DNA of 64,000 nt from Shewanella livingstonensis (GTDB lineage: Bacteria > Pseudomonadota > Gammaproteobacteria > Enterobacterales > Shewanellaceae): assembly GCF_003855395.1 (NCBI RefSeq), contig NZ_CP034015.1, positions 1 to 64,000 on the forward strand. The letters are read 5' to 3'. The position numbers and the translations under genes are program-made. Of the stretch, positions 9,020 through 17,351 are shown in pieces (within the stretch, counting starts at the first letter, position 1; each line of letters begins with the position of its first letter). A model generated the notes under the pieces. The model ran no database searches and was not told the DNA's origin. It saw only the letters and a program-made list of their open reading frames with translations.

Positions 9020-9808
9020 GTGAGTTTTCCTGCATTGCATATTGATACCGTAGGCTTAAAAGGCCAAGACATTGTGTTTTTACACGGTTGGGGTGTAAAT
9101 AACCAAGTCTTTAGTCCATTAAAAAACGCCTTGCTACAGTATAGGGTGCATTATGTTGATTTGCCGGGGTTTGGTCTAAGTCCAAATATCGATGGTGACA
9201 TAAGGCAATGGTCACAAGCACTTGCAGCACAACTTCCAAAGCACGCTATTTGGGTAGGCTGGTCTCTAGGTGGATTAATTGCGAGTCAGGTTGCCATTGA
9301 TTATCCAGAGTCTGTGGCAGCATTAGTGACTATTGCTTCATCACCATGCTTTATGGCCCGAGAAATAAATCAAACAAGCTCTGCTTGGTCAGGTATTCAG
9401 CCTAATGTATTGGCTCAGTTTTCCAACCAATTAAGCCAAAACCTGTCTCGTACCGTTGAACGATTTCTGGCGATTCAAGCCATGGGAAGCGACCATCCAA
9501 AAGCGGATATTCAACAGATAAAAAATTTAGTCTTAAGTAAGCCATTGCCGACACAACAAGGGCTATCCCAAGGATTGGATATGTTAGCGCACGTGGATTT
9601 ACGTGAGAGAATCACTCAAATACAACAACCGTGGTTACGTATTTGGGGTAAATTAGACAGTTTAGTACCGAGAGAAATCATCACCGTATTACCTAAAAAT
9701 GACAACATTGAAGATGTACTGATAAATAAAGCATCCCATGCGCCATTTATTTCACATCCAGATGCTTTTTTAAGCTATTTATTACCTTGGATCATAAAAT
9801 ACCGCTAA
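9020..9808 (+). CDS. bioH: Pimeloyl-[acyl-carrier protein] methyl ester esterase BioH
   Basis: A 262-residue alpha/beta hydrolase that removes the methyl group from pimeloyl-ACP methyl ester, ending the disguised fatty acid steps of biotin synthesis. It shows the oxyanion segment LHGWGVNN, the nucleophile elbow VGWSLGG with Ser82, a WGKLDSLVP acid region and the late histidine in NKASHAPFISHP. The start is a GTG at 9020 with an AGAGGGG site 6 bases upstream. The other biotin genes are not in the window, as in most gammaproteobacteria. It is divergent from comF. Confidence 0.9.
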   Translation: MSFPALHIDTVGLKGQDIVFLHGWGVNNQVFSPLKNALLQYRVHYVDLPGFGLSPNIDGDIRQWSQALAAQLPKHAIWVGWSLGGLIASQVAIDYPESVAALVTIASSPCFMAREINQTSSAWSGIQPNVLAQFSNQLSQNLSRTVERFLAIQAMGSDHPKADIQQIKNLVLSKPLPTQQGLSQGLDMLAHVDLRERITQIQQPWLRIWGKLDSLVPREIITVLPKNDNIEDVLINKASHAPFISHPDAFLSYLLPWIIKYR

Positions 9809-9885
9809 AAATAACTGAATAGTACTTTAGCCTTGGTCAAATATTGACTATAATTTAGCCAAGACTTCGTATTGGCAAGGTCCAC

Positions 9886-10392
9886 ATGATAATCAACACT
9901 CATTATCCACAAGTACCGTTAGCAACTTCAAATGTTGCGACGGATCTTGCCCGAGTGGACAATCATCAAAAACCGCCAATTATTCCACCGCAAGAACCAG
10001 CTAAAGGCCATCAAGAACGGTCTTTGAATCAACAGAATGAGCGTGCTTCGACTTATATTATCGCTGAGAAAAAACAGCAACAAGAACAGACGAAGCGCCA
10101 ACAACAAAATGTCACGCAGCAATCCGTCGACCCTAAAGTTATCGCGTCTACAAGCATACGCGCTCAGATCGTTAGGGTTATCGCTAACCAGACCCCTGCA
10201 CTGCATCGTAAAGATATTCAGCTAAAAACCCAAGCTGCTACCACTAAAACCACCGCAGAACCTCGTCAACGCCAACCTATTAACTCTGGTGTACCAACTG
10301 CCACCTACCAGCAATTTGGTCTGCAGGTAGGTAAATTCTATCAACAACAGTCTGCTCCCAACATTGAATCTCAGCTACAAATTTTAGCGTGA
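9886..10392 (+). CDS. Glutamine-rich hypothetical protein
   Basis: A 168-residue, strongly hydrophilic protein rich in Gln, Thr, Lys and Arg (for example EKKQQQEQTKRQQQNVTQQ), with no signal peptide or membrane helix and probably little fixed structure. I recognise no family. The start ATG has an AAGG site 5 bases upstream, and a TATAAT box lies at 9849-9854 with only a poor -35 match. Its last 9 bases overlap the 3' end of the convergent sulfatase gene. It may be a lineage-specific Shewanella protein; no function can be given. Confidence 0.6.
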   Translation: MIINTHYPQVPLATSNVATDLARVDNHQKPPIIPPQEPAKGHQERSLNQQNERASTYIIAEKKQQQEQTKRQQQNVTQQSVDPKVIASTSIRAQIVRVIANQTPALHRKDIQLKTQAATTKTTAEPRQRQPINSGVPTATYQQFGLQVGKFYQQQSAPNIESQLQILA

Positions 10393-12420
10393 TACTTCAG
10401 GTATTGCCAAATCCGACAGTGTCGGCTTTACTTCGGTATTTTCTGAACGATACAACATTTTGTTATAGGCTAAACTTCCCCACAATGCCCAACCTAAAGC
10501 AGTTTCCGCTTGTGCTTCATCCAATGTCGTCGGCGTTAGTTTTTCCGTAGAAAAATCATAAGTTACGCTTTCAGGCGGTAATTCAGGTTGTAAAATCGTC
10601 ATTTTATTCCCCTCTAATAAACCAAAGTTTTTATCATATTGCATCATCGCTCGGCCTGGCCAAGAGTCTGCTACTTTGGTTAAATCACGGCCTAACATTG
10701 GATAGTTGTCGGAAATACCCAGTAAAGACACGAGTGTCGGCGCCATGTCAATTTGGCTAACAACACGTGGATCATGCTTCACTTCAATACCTTCACCTAA
10801 AATAAGCCCAGGAATACGAAAACGCGATACTGGTATTAACGCAGCGCCACCAACACGGCTGTCATGATCGGCAACAATCAAAAACAAGGTGTCTTTCCAA
10901 TACTCTGACTTTTTAGCTTTCTTAAAAAACTCACCCACTGCATAGTCGGCATACTTAACCGCATTGTGCATGGTGTACTGTGGTTGTTCATACAACTCAA
11001 TACGATCGTCTGGAAACTCATACGGATCATGATTACTTGAGCTAAACACTAAACTGAAAAATGGTTTACCCTCTTTGTGCATCCGAGAAAACTCTTCATC
11101 GGCTCGAAACAGTAAGTCCTCATCAGATACCCCCCAAGATGCTACAAATGCTGGTTTTTTATAATCACCTTGATCAACAATATCGGTAAAACCATTACCT
11201 AAAAAGAAGCTACGCATATTATCAAAATGGCTTTCACCGCCATAAATAAACTGCGTGGTGTAGCCATGTTGTTTTAATAAATCTGCAATAGTGAAAAAGC
11301 CGGTTTGACTCTTACCTAACTTAACTACCGCACGTGCTGGCGTTGGTGTAAAACCGGTTGTTACTGCCTCAATACCTCTTACCGAGCGTGTACCTGTCGC
11401 GTATAAGTTTTCAAAAAACCACCCTTGTTGAGATAGCTCATCAATATTAGGCGTTAACGGTAAGCCACCTAAGCTACCCACAAAACGCGCACCTAGACTT
11501 TCTTGTAAAATGATCACTAAGTTTTTAGGCTTACCACTATAGCTAGCTTGATTAAACGATAAAGTCGGTATAGTCGATGAGGTAAATGCACTCAACGGCC
11601 GACCACTTTCACGGCGCACAATATTAATGACTTTATCATCAGCTAGTTTGCCATAGACTTTCGATGCATCTTGTTCATTATCCATTTGTTTAATGGCAAA
11701 CATTAATGAAAATGATGAATTCAATACTAATGAATTTATTAACGGATCGTCAGAAAATGCTACCAATGAAGGATTGAGTGGGCGATGTCCTAACGATGAA
11801 CGAGCACCTAACACTGTCACGGCAATAACGATGACAGCCAGCACTGGACGCCAATACCATTTCGGATAGCGAACATGCTGAGTAAGCTTACCGGTAAACC
11901 ACCAACCACCCCATAAGGTGCCTACGGTAATCACTGCTGACAAAATAAGCTCAGCTTTTCGCCCAGCCCATAACATCGACAATACTTCTTTTGGATATAC
12001 CAGATATTCAACATACAAGCGATTAGGTCTAAAACCGTATTCGGCGATAAATGACGGCGACGAGGCTTCCAGGAAAATAATCACCCATAAACCGAGTGTT
12101 AACCACAGCCGCAATATCATCACCCAGGCACGGCCAACTAAATGCTCACCAGAAAATATCACGGTACCTAATGCGGCTATGCCCCATAACCAACACACTG
12201 AAGCAAAATCAACCCGTAACCCCTGAACAAAGATATAACCCCAACCTTGCGCATCACTAACGCGATCAGCCTGCCATAAAGACAAACCTAAGCGGCTCAC
12301 GCTCAAGATAATAAGTGACATAACACTGAATATGATAATGATTTGAAGTAAGCTTTTTGAAGAGCGTGGTGTTGATGGCAGCGCAGAACGTGCGTTATAC
12401 CTAAAGGAATTTACAGCCAT
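10384..12420 (-). CDS. LTA synthase family membrane sulfatase-fold protein
   Basis: A 678-residue protein with about five N-terminal membrane helices (to about residue 215) and a large periplasmic sulfatase/alkaline-phosphatase-fold domain. The metal-binding start NLVIILQESLGARFVG, the nucleophile region TGTRSVRGIEAV (Thr) and the VADHDSR metal site are visible. The family includes lipoteichoic acid synthases of Gram-positive bacteria; in Gram-negatives, members transfer phosphoglycerol or act as envelope phosphotransferases. It stands next to the eptA locus, which holds another enzyme of the same fold superfamily. Exact donor and acceptor are unknown. The 3' end overlaps the convergent glutamine-rich gene by 9 bases. 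Confidence 0.85.
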   Translation of the reverse strand: MAVNSFRYNARSALPSTPRSSKSLLQIIIIFSVMSLIILSVSRLGLSLWQADRVSDAQGWGYIFVQGLRVDFASVCWLWGIAALGTVIFSGEHLVGRAWVMILRLWLTLGLWVIIFLEASSPSFIAEYGFRPNRLYVEYLVYPKEVLSMLWAGRKAELILSAVITVGTLWGGWWFTGKLTQHVRYPKWYWRPVLAVIVIAVTVLGARSSLGHRPLNPSLVAFSDDPLINSLVLNSSFSLMFAIKQMDNEQDASKVYGKLADDKVINIVRRESGRPLSAFTSSTIPTLSFNQASYSGKPKNLVIILQESLGARFVGSLGGLPLTPNIDELSQQGWFFENLYATGTRSVRGIEAVTTGFTPTPARAVVKLGKSQTGFFTIADLLKQHGYTTQFIYGGESHFDNMRSFFLGNGFTDIVDQGDYKKPAFVASWGVSDEDLLFRADEEFSRMHKEGKPFFSLVFSSSNHDPYEFPDDRIELYEQPQYTMHNAVKYADYAVGEFFKKAKKSEYWKDTLFLIVADHDSRVGGAALIPVSRFRIPGLILGEGIEVKHDPRVVSQIDMAPTLVSLLGISDNYPMLGRDLTKVADSWPGRAMMQYDKNFGLLEGNKMTILQPELPPESVTYDFSTEKLTPTTLDEAQAETALGWALWGSLAYNKMLYRSENTEVKPTLSDLAIPEVSR

Positions 12421-12784
12421 TTATTGCTCCGATATTTTTGTTATTTTTTGCTACATAAGTAATTTATATGCAACAAGCCGTACCAAACGTAACATCGTTG
12501 TTATGTACAACGGATGTATGTTCGTATCTTCGGTCGGCTGACGTTGATGAGTGTTATCTTTATAATCTGATCAGTTCAATCAAAATAAAAAGGTATATTG
12601 CTATCTTTATCAATATATTAACTAACACTCACAAGAAGTAATTTCACTAAAACTAAACCTATCTGAGCCTAAGACTCTGATTAGCGGTCAAAGTTCAGTA
12701 ACAAACGAGCTATATTAACCTTTTATTAACGCTTCAGCTCAACCGTTTGTCGCTTCAATGTGATCTGCATTAAAATAATCTTGT
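12421..12784. other. Intergenic region before the LTA-synthase-like gene
   Basis: This 364-base AT-rich stretch lies between two genes of the minus strand. It should hold the promoter of the sulfatase-fold gene. I see no convincing operator, terminator or small ORF in it. Confidence 0.4.
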
Positions 12785-14215
12785 CTAACTTGCCGCTATT
12801 GTAGGAATGTGCAGACTAAACATAATTTTATCTGTGGAAACTAACTCAAAACTAAATTTAAACTCATTCAATTTAGCGATATTTTCCACAATCGCTAATC
12901 CTAATCCATGGCGGTCACTATTAGATCGCGATTGTTCAGCTTGAAACAACGGTAACGTGAGCCGCTCTAAATCATTAGCATTGAGGCTGGTAACCAATTC
13001 ATTTTCAATACTGATCTCTAATCCTTGGTTGTCAGAGTTTAATCGTATTTGAATCAATGATTTTGCTGGGCTGTAATACAGTGCATTATCAAATAAATTG
13101 GTCAAAATAAGGTGTAAAGAAAACTCATCAATAAGACAATTCTTATCTGAAGTTCGATTATCAATGTTTAAACGAGAATGAATAGTTGAATACTTAAAAG
13201 CCAGCTCATCAATAACTTGACTCATTAGGGTATTAATATTAATGGATTGACGATGCAGATTAATATTTTCAGATGAAGCTTGTTGCAACAATAATAAATT
13301 ATTCACTATCGTTTTCATCCGTAAACTAATACTAAGTACATCCTGTTTATAGCTCCCGCCAATACGCTGATCATCGGGATATCGAATATAAATTTCACTC
13401 AAACTGATTAATTCACTGATGGGTGTTTTCAATTCGTGGGCAATATCGGCAGTGATCCGTTTTTCGGTTTGTAAGTATTGCTGGCTAATTTTGACAAACT
13501 TATTGAGCTCATTGCGTATGGGCTCAATTTCTATATAACGTTCTGAATCAGTAGATAATGGAATGTATTTTTGGGTAACATTGACATTTTTTAACGACAT
13601 ATTTAACTCGTTAAGCGGCGTCAAACCACGATAAATAACCTTTACTACAGCCCAACGGATCAACACGATAACCAGCAGTAACCCAATCGCTAAGCTGGAG
13701 TCAATAATCACCAAAATTTGACTTAAGTCTTCTGTAGTAATGGCGACCGTTAACCACATGGGCTCGACATTATGCATTGTTGAACGATTTGCTTTAGGCA
13801 CTTGTGGTTCAAAATATGACACCATCGCGCGACCATCGCGGCCATCAGGTAACACCACATCAGCAAAAATGGCACTATTTAGTGGCATATTTTTTTTGAG
13901 TAAATCGGTATCAGTAAAATGAGTTAACGACTCAGAACGTTCAAATACGCTTGAGCCTTGCCACAATTGAAAGAAACTGGCTTTGGTTGAGGTACCAAAT
14001 TCAGGCATAAATTCGCCAGCAAAATCAAACTCTGTGCCTTCTGGCGTCACTTTAACCAATGTCTTTAGGTAATTAGATTTATCGGTTAATGCACTATCAA
14101 ATTCAGCATCAACCCAATTATCAATACTAATATCAATCGCAAAAAAAACTAAAATCAAAATAGCCGATACCACATAGGTCATGGTATTAACTAAATTAGT
14201 TGTTAACGATCTCAT
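12785..14215 (-). CDS. Sensor histidine kinase (PmrB/QseC-like)
   Basis: A 476-residue membrane sensor: helix 1 (about residues 8-28), a periplasmic domain to about residue 165, helix 2, then the linker, the dimerisation H-box (ITADIAHELKTPISEL) and the ATPase domain with N-box NLFDNALYYSP and G-box HGLGLAIV. It autophosphorylates on histidine and passes the phosphate to the regulator encoded just upstream. The two genes overlap by 4 bases (ATGA), so they are translationally coupled. The dgkA and eptA genes follow on the same strand upstream, and eptA carries a PmrA-box-like site, which suggests a lipid A modification system of PmrAB type. The signal is not readable from the sequence. Confidence 0.88.
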   Translation of the reverse strand: MRSLTTNLVNTMTYVVSAILILVFFAIDISIDNWVDAEFDSALTDKSNYLKTLVKVTPEGTEFDFAGEFMPEFGTSTKASFFQLWQGSSVFERSESLTHFTDTDLLKKNMPLNSAIFADVVLPDGRDGRAMVSYFEPQVPKANRSTMHNVEPMWLTVAITTEDLSQILVIIDSSLAIGLLLVIVLIRWAVVKVIYRGLTPLNELNMSLKNVNVTQKYIPLSTDSERYIEIEPIRNELNKFVKISQQYLQTEKRITADIAHELKTPISELISLSEIYIRYPDDQRIGGSYKQDVLSISLRMKTIVNNLLLLQQASSENINLHRQSININTLMSQVIDELAFKYSTIHSRLNIDNRTSDKNCLIDEFSLHLILTNLFDNALYYSPAKSLIQIRLNSDNQGLEISIENELVTSLNANDLERLTLPLFQAEQSRSNSDRHGLGLAIVENIAKLNEFKFSFELVSTDKIMFSLHIPTIAAS

Positions 14216-14889
14216 TCGTGTTCACCCACAAAATAACCAAAGCCGCGTTTATTCTTAATGGGTAAGTTTGCTCCAACTGCTTTGGCTTTTTTACGCACCG
14301 ACGATAAATGAGCTTCTATAGTATTTTTTGATAAATGGTTAAATGAGCCGACAACCGCCTCACTAATTTGCTCTGGATTGAGTATTTGCTTAGGGTTGTT
14401 AAAGAGATACTCAACAATTTTAAATTCGTTTTTAGTCAGGTCTATATAATGGCCATTGGCATGCAGTGATTTATTACTGGTATCGAGGACAAAATCCGCA
14501 ATACAAATCGATTTGACCTGTTGATTAAGCCCGCCACGTCGACCAAGAGTAATGAGTCTGGCTTGTAATTCGTCAAACGAAAATGGTTTAGTGAGATAAT
14601 CATCGGCACCCGCTAATAAGCCGGTTACACGATCTTCTGCCTGGGATTTTGCGGATAAAATAATCACCTTAGCTTGATTGCCTAATTTACGAATACTTTT
14701 AAGTAAACTAAGGCCATCGACAGAAGGCAGCATAAGATCCAAAATGATAAAATCATACTGGTTAGTCAGCGCCATGCTTAACCCTTCAGAACCATCACCG
14801 GTTTCATCAACGGTATAACCTAAATGATCTAACCCAACTCTAATGCCGCGACGCAGCGCTTCAGAGTCTTCAATTAACAACACTTTCAT
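14212..14889 (-). CDS. OmpR-family response regulator (PmrA-like)
   Basis: A 225-residue regulator with a receiver domain (acidic pocket IEDSE, phospho-acceptor Asp in FIILDLMLPSVDG, conserved Lys in DDYLTKPF) and a C-terminal winged helix with the NEFKIVEYL and NTIEAHLSSVRKK signatures. It is the partner of the adjacent kinase. The neighbourhood (eptA, dgkA) and the hexamer-N5-hexamer site before eptA fit a PmrA-type activator of envelope modification. I name it by analogy only; specificity is inferred. Confidence 0.88.
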   Translation of the reverse strand: MKVLLIEDSEALRRGIRVGLDHLGYTVDETGDGSEGLSMALTNQYDFIILDLMLPSVDGLSLLKSIRKLGNQAKVIILSAKSQAEDRVTGLLAGADDYLTKPFSFDELQARLITLGRRGGLNQQVKSICIADFVLDTSNKSLHANGHYIDLTKNEFKIVEYLFNNPKQILNPEQISEAVVGSFNHLSKNTIEAHLSSVRKKAKAVGANLPIKNKRGFGYFVGEHE

Positions 14890-15037
14890 TGAGTGTCCTT
14901 TATCATTATTGCGCCTATATCCATATCACGATTGATGCGACCAAAATCGCTTAATAAACAACCTCCCCCATACTCCCTATGCGGTGAATAGAGCGGCTAT
15001 AAACAGCTGTATTGAGTTCACATGAGTAGCGAACGCA

Positions 15038-15469
15038 CTATGCCCACAAAATAACCCACCACACAATTGCTGCCATTAACATGCTCAAAAACACAAACGC
15101 TGAAGCGATATCTTTGGCTAAACCAGACAACACATGAAACTCTAAGCCGATACGGTCAACCACCACTTCTATAGCAGTGTTAACCAGTTCCGCAAACAAT
15201 ACAAATAGTAATGCCAGCACTAACATGGCTGATTGCGGCGCACTAATGTTTGCCATACAAGCAAATATGGTTAATGGTATAAATAACATCAATTCTTGTT
15301 GAAATGCCGCTTCATTACGACACATCCACTTTAGGCCATTAAAGGTATTTTTACAGGTATACAGCAAACGCATTATTCCTGTGCGTTTAACCACTATTTT
15401 AGCCTGTTTAGCCGAAGTGTGTTTTGTTCTACTACTATCAGATGTAGATGATGAAACTGACGTTGTCAT
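15038..15469 (-). CDS. dgkA: Diacylglycerol kinase DgkA
   Basis: A 143-residue integral membrane kinase that phosphorylates diacylglycerol to phosphatidic acid. After a basic N-terminal tail of about 28 residues it shows the family core: NTFNGLKWMCRNEAAFQQELML, three helices, and the catalytic segment VLFAELVNTAIEVVVDRIG. It starts 10 bases after the eptA stop codon, so the two form an operon. The pairing is logical: phosphoethanolamine transfer from phosphatidylethanolamine releases diacylglycerol, which DgkA recycles. The N-terminal tail is longer than in E. coli DgkA. Confidence 0.93.
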   Translation of the reverse strand: MTTSVSSSTSDSSRTKHTSAKQAKIVVKRTGIMRLLYTCKNTFNGLKWMCRNEAAFQQELMLFIPLTIFACMANISAPQSAMLVLALLFVLFAELVNTAIEVVVDRIGLEFHVLSGLAKDIASAFVFLSMLMAAIVWWVILWA

Positions 15470-15479
15470 GAATTTATTC

Positions 15480-17156
15480 CTAGTTCATTTTACAATCGGT
15501 GGTGATGTCTAACTTTGGATCTCTCACCGAAGTATTTACACCGTAAAGCCCCAGTAATGTATGGAACAAATTGTCATGAGAATACGAACCATTGAATGCT
15601 CTATTTGCAAAACATTCACGATCAACTCCTTTTGCTTGTGCGTAGTCTTGCGGTAACCACACAAACCAAGGCACATGAGTTTGCTGGCTTGGCGCTATGC
15701 TATAAGGCGTGCCATGTAGGTACATACCACTTTCACCTAACGACTCACCATGATCTGACAAATAGACCAGCGCAACATTGTATTTGTCTTGATATTGCTT
15801 CAATACATTAATGGTTTCTGCCAACACAAAGTCGGTATACGCTATGGTGTTATCGTACACATTCACAATCTCTTCATCGCTGCAATTTTCAATGTCACTT
15901 CGGCTACACGCTGGGGCAAATAGTGCTTTATCAGCAGGGTAACGTTGCCAATAAGTTGGTCCATGACTGCCTATCGTATGTAAAGCAATAAATTGATTAT
16001 CTAAACCTTTGCCCGATAATGCACTTGCTGCACTTTCTTGTTGTAATTTTTGGTTGAGTTTTTCGACTAAAATCTCGTCATAGCAACTCAAGCCATCGCA
16101 TAATGGATTTGGCTCGCTCGGTGAAATATCAATCTTATTGATGCGTGACCCAACATCTTTATCACCACCGTCGTTGTCAAACCATGTCACCTTGACACCA
16201 GCCGCATTAATCACATCAAGTACGTTATTTTGTGCATCGGCAACTTCACGATTGTAATTGTCATGGGTAAGGCTTGAAAACATACAAGGTAATGAATGTG
16301 CTGTTGCTGTGCCGCACGACGACACGTTTTGTAAGGCAATAATACCGAGATTTTCAGTGTAAGGATTGGTATTACGTTGGTAACCGTTATACGCCATATT
16401 TTGTGCTCGAGCCGTTTCGCCGACTACAAGCACCATAAGAGTAGGTTTACCATTTTCACTCGGAGTTAACTGTGCATCTTTACCCATAGGGTTAAAGATT
16501 AATTTTTCAGTAAAGTAACGTTGGTTTAGGTATTTAACCGTATTATAAATATGCGCAGGAATAATCATTTTATTGAGATAATGATTATTACGCCCCACTG
16601 ACGCATAGTCTTTATAAAAAAACAGCACCGTCATCCCCACTATCGCTAAACTGATAATCGTAAAACCAACGCGACGAAGTAGCGCTTTAGCCAATGAAGG
16701 TCCACTGGTCACGTTACAGCCAAGCAGTAATATCGAAGGTACTACACCTAACACCAATACATAACCAATTGAGTGTGCATTAATGTAGGAAAAAGCTTCA
16801 CCAGAATTAGTTTCAAAAATATTTTCAATCATGCCGTAATCAAACATAACGTTGTATTGCAACATGGCATACATCGCTGCCGATGATGTCAGTAACAACA
16901 CAATCATTACCGGTTTAAACACAAATCTAAACGCAAACAAGCTGAATATCAGCATGAAACAGCTTGTGAGTAAAATAGCTGGCGACAACGAAAATAGCAC
17001 ATGACCGTCTGCAGATAATTGATATATTTTACGGATTAACGGAAAATTTAATACCACACCAAAATACATGGCAATAATGCAGATCATCGCCTCATAACTA
17101 ATACTCTTTGGGGTGATACGAGATAATGTTTGCGTTAATAATTTCAATGTCGCCAC
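15480..17156 (-). CDS. eptA: Phosphoethanolamine-lipid A transferase EptA (MCR-like family)
   Basis: A 558-residue inner-membrane enzyme with five N-terminal helices (to about residue 190) and a periplasmic sulfatase-fold domain. The catalytic site VVGETARAQN gives the zinc ligand Glu247 and nucleophile Thr248. The conserved SSCGTATAHSLPCMFS loop and the LSDHGESLGE metal site follow. It transfers phosphoethanolamine to lipid A, lowering negative charge and polymyxin binding. The GTG start lacks a clear ribosome binding site. A PmrA-box-like sequence lies 41-57 bases upstream, and dgkA follows in the same operon. Mobile mcr-4 genes are thought to come from Shewanella, so kinship to that group is plausible but not tested here. 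Confidence 0.92.
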   Translation of the reverse strand: MATLKLLTQTLSRITPKSISYEAMICIIAMYFGVVLNFPLIRKIYQLSADGHVLFSLSPAILLTSCFMLIFSLFAFRFVFKPVMIVLLLTSSAAMYAMLQYNVMFDYGMIENIFETNSGEAFSYINAHSIGYVLVLGVVPSILLLGCNVTSGPSLAKALLRRVGFTIISLAIVGMTVLFFYKDYASVGRNNHYLNKMIIPAHIYNTVKYLNQRYFTEKLIFNPMGKDAQLTPSENGKPTLMVLVVGETARAQNMAYNGYQRNTNPYTENLGIIALQNVSSCGTATAHSLPCMFSSLTHDNYNREVADAQNNVLDVINAAGVKVTWFDNDGGDKDVGSRINKIDISPSEPNPLCDGLSCYDEILVEKLNQKLQQESAASALSGKGLDNQFIALHTIGSHGPTYWQRYPADKALFAPACSRSDIENCSDEEIVNVYDNTIAYTDFVLAETINVLKQYQDKYNVALVYLSDHGESLGESGMYLHGTPYSIAPSQQTHVPWFVWLPQDYAQAKGVDRECFANRAFNGSYSHDNLFHTLLGLYGVNTSVRDPKLDITTDCKMN

Positions 17157-17196
17157 TCACGATAAACTTGATTGATGGCGATAGTCCGCTTCGAAA

Positions 17197-17213
17197 CTTA
17201 AGATTCACTTAAT
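17197..17213 (-). promoter_or_regulatory. PmrA-box-like site upstream of eptA
   Basis: On the plus strand the sequence reads CTTAAG-ATTCA-CTTAAT, matching the enterobacterial PmrA pattern of two YTTAAK hexamers separated by 5 bases at all defined positions. It lies 41-57 bases before the eptA start codon. Relative to eptA the box runs in the reverse orientation (ATTAAG-N5-CTTAAG). Confidence 0.5.
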
Positions 17214-17272
17214 AAAAACTGAATTATTGCTGTTGTGTTAATTCAGTTTCAATCATTTCGCTAAATAAACAA

Positions 17273-17303
17273 AAAGCCCTAACATCTAAGATGAAAGGGC
17301 TTT
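17273..17303 (-). terminator. Terminator downstream of tex
   Basis: AAAGCCCT and AGGGCTTT form an 8-bp stem around a 15-base loop that itself contains CATCT/AGATG. Located between the end of tex and eptA, with a T tract in the tex direction. Confidence 0.65.
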
Positions 17304-17351
17304 AAAAATCAATGGTTAATGAAGTTATGCCTTAACATAGGCAATAACTTA

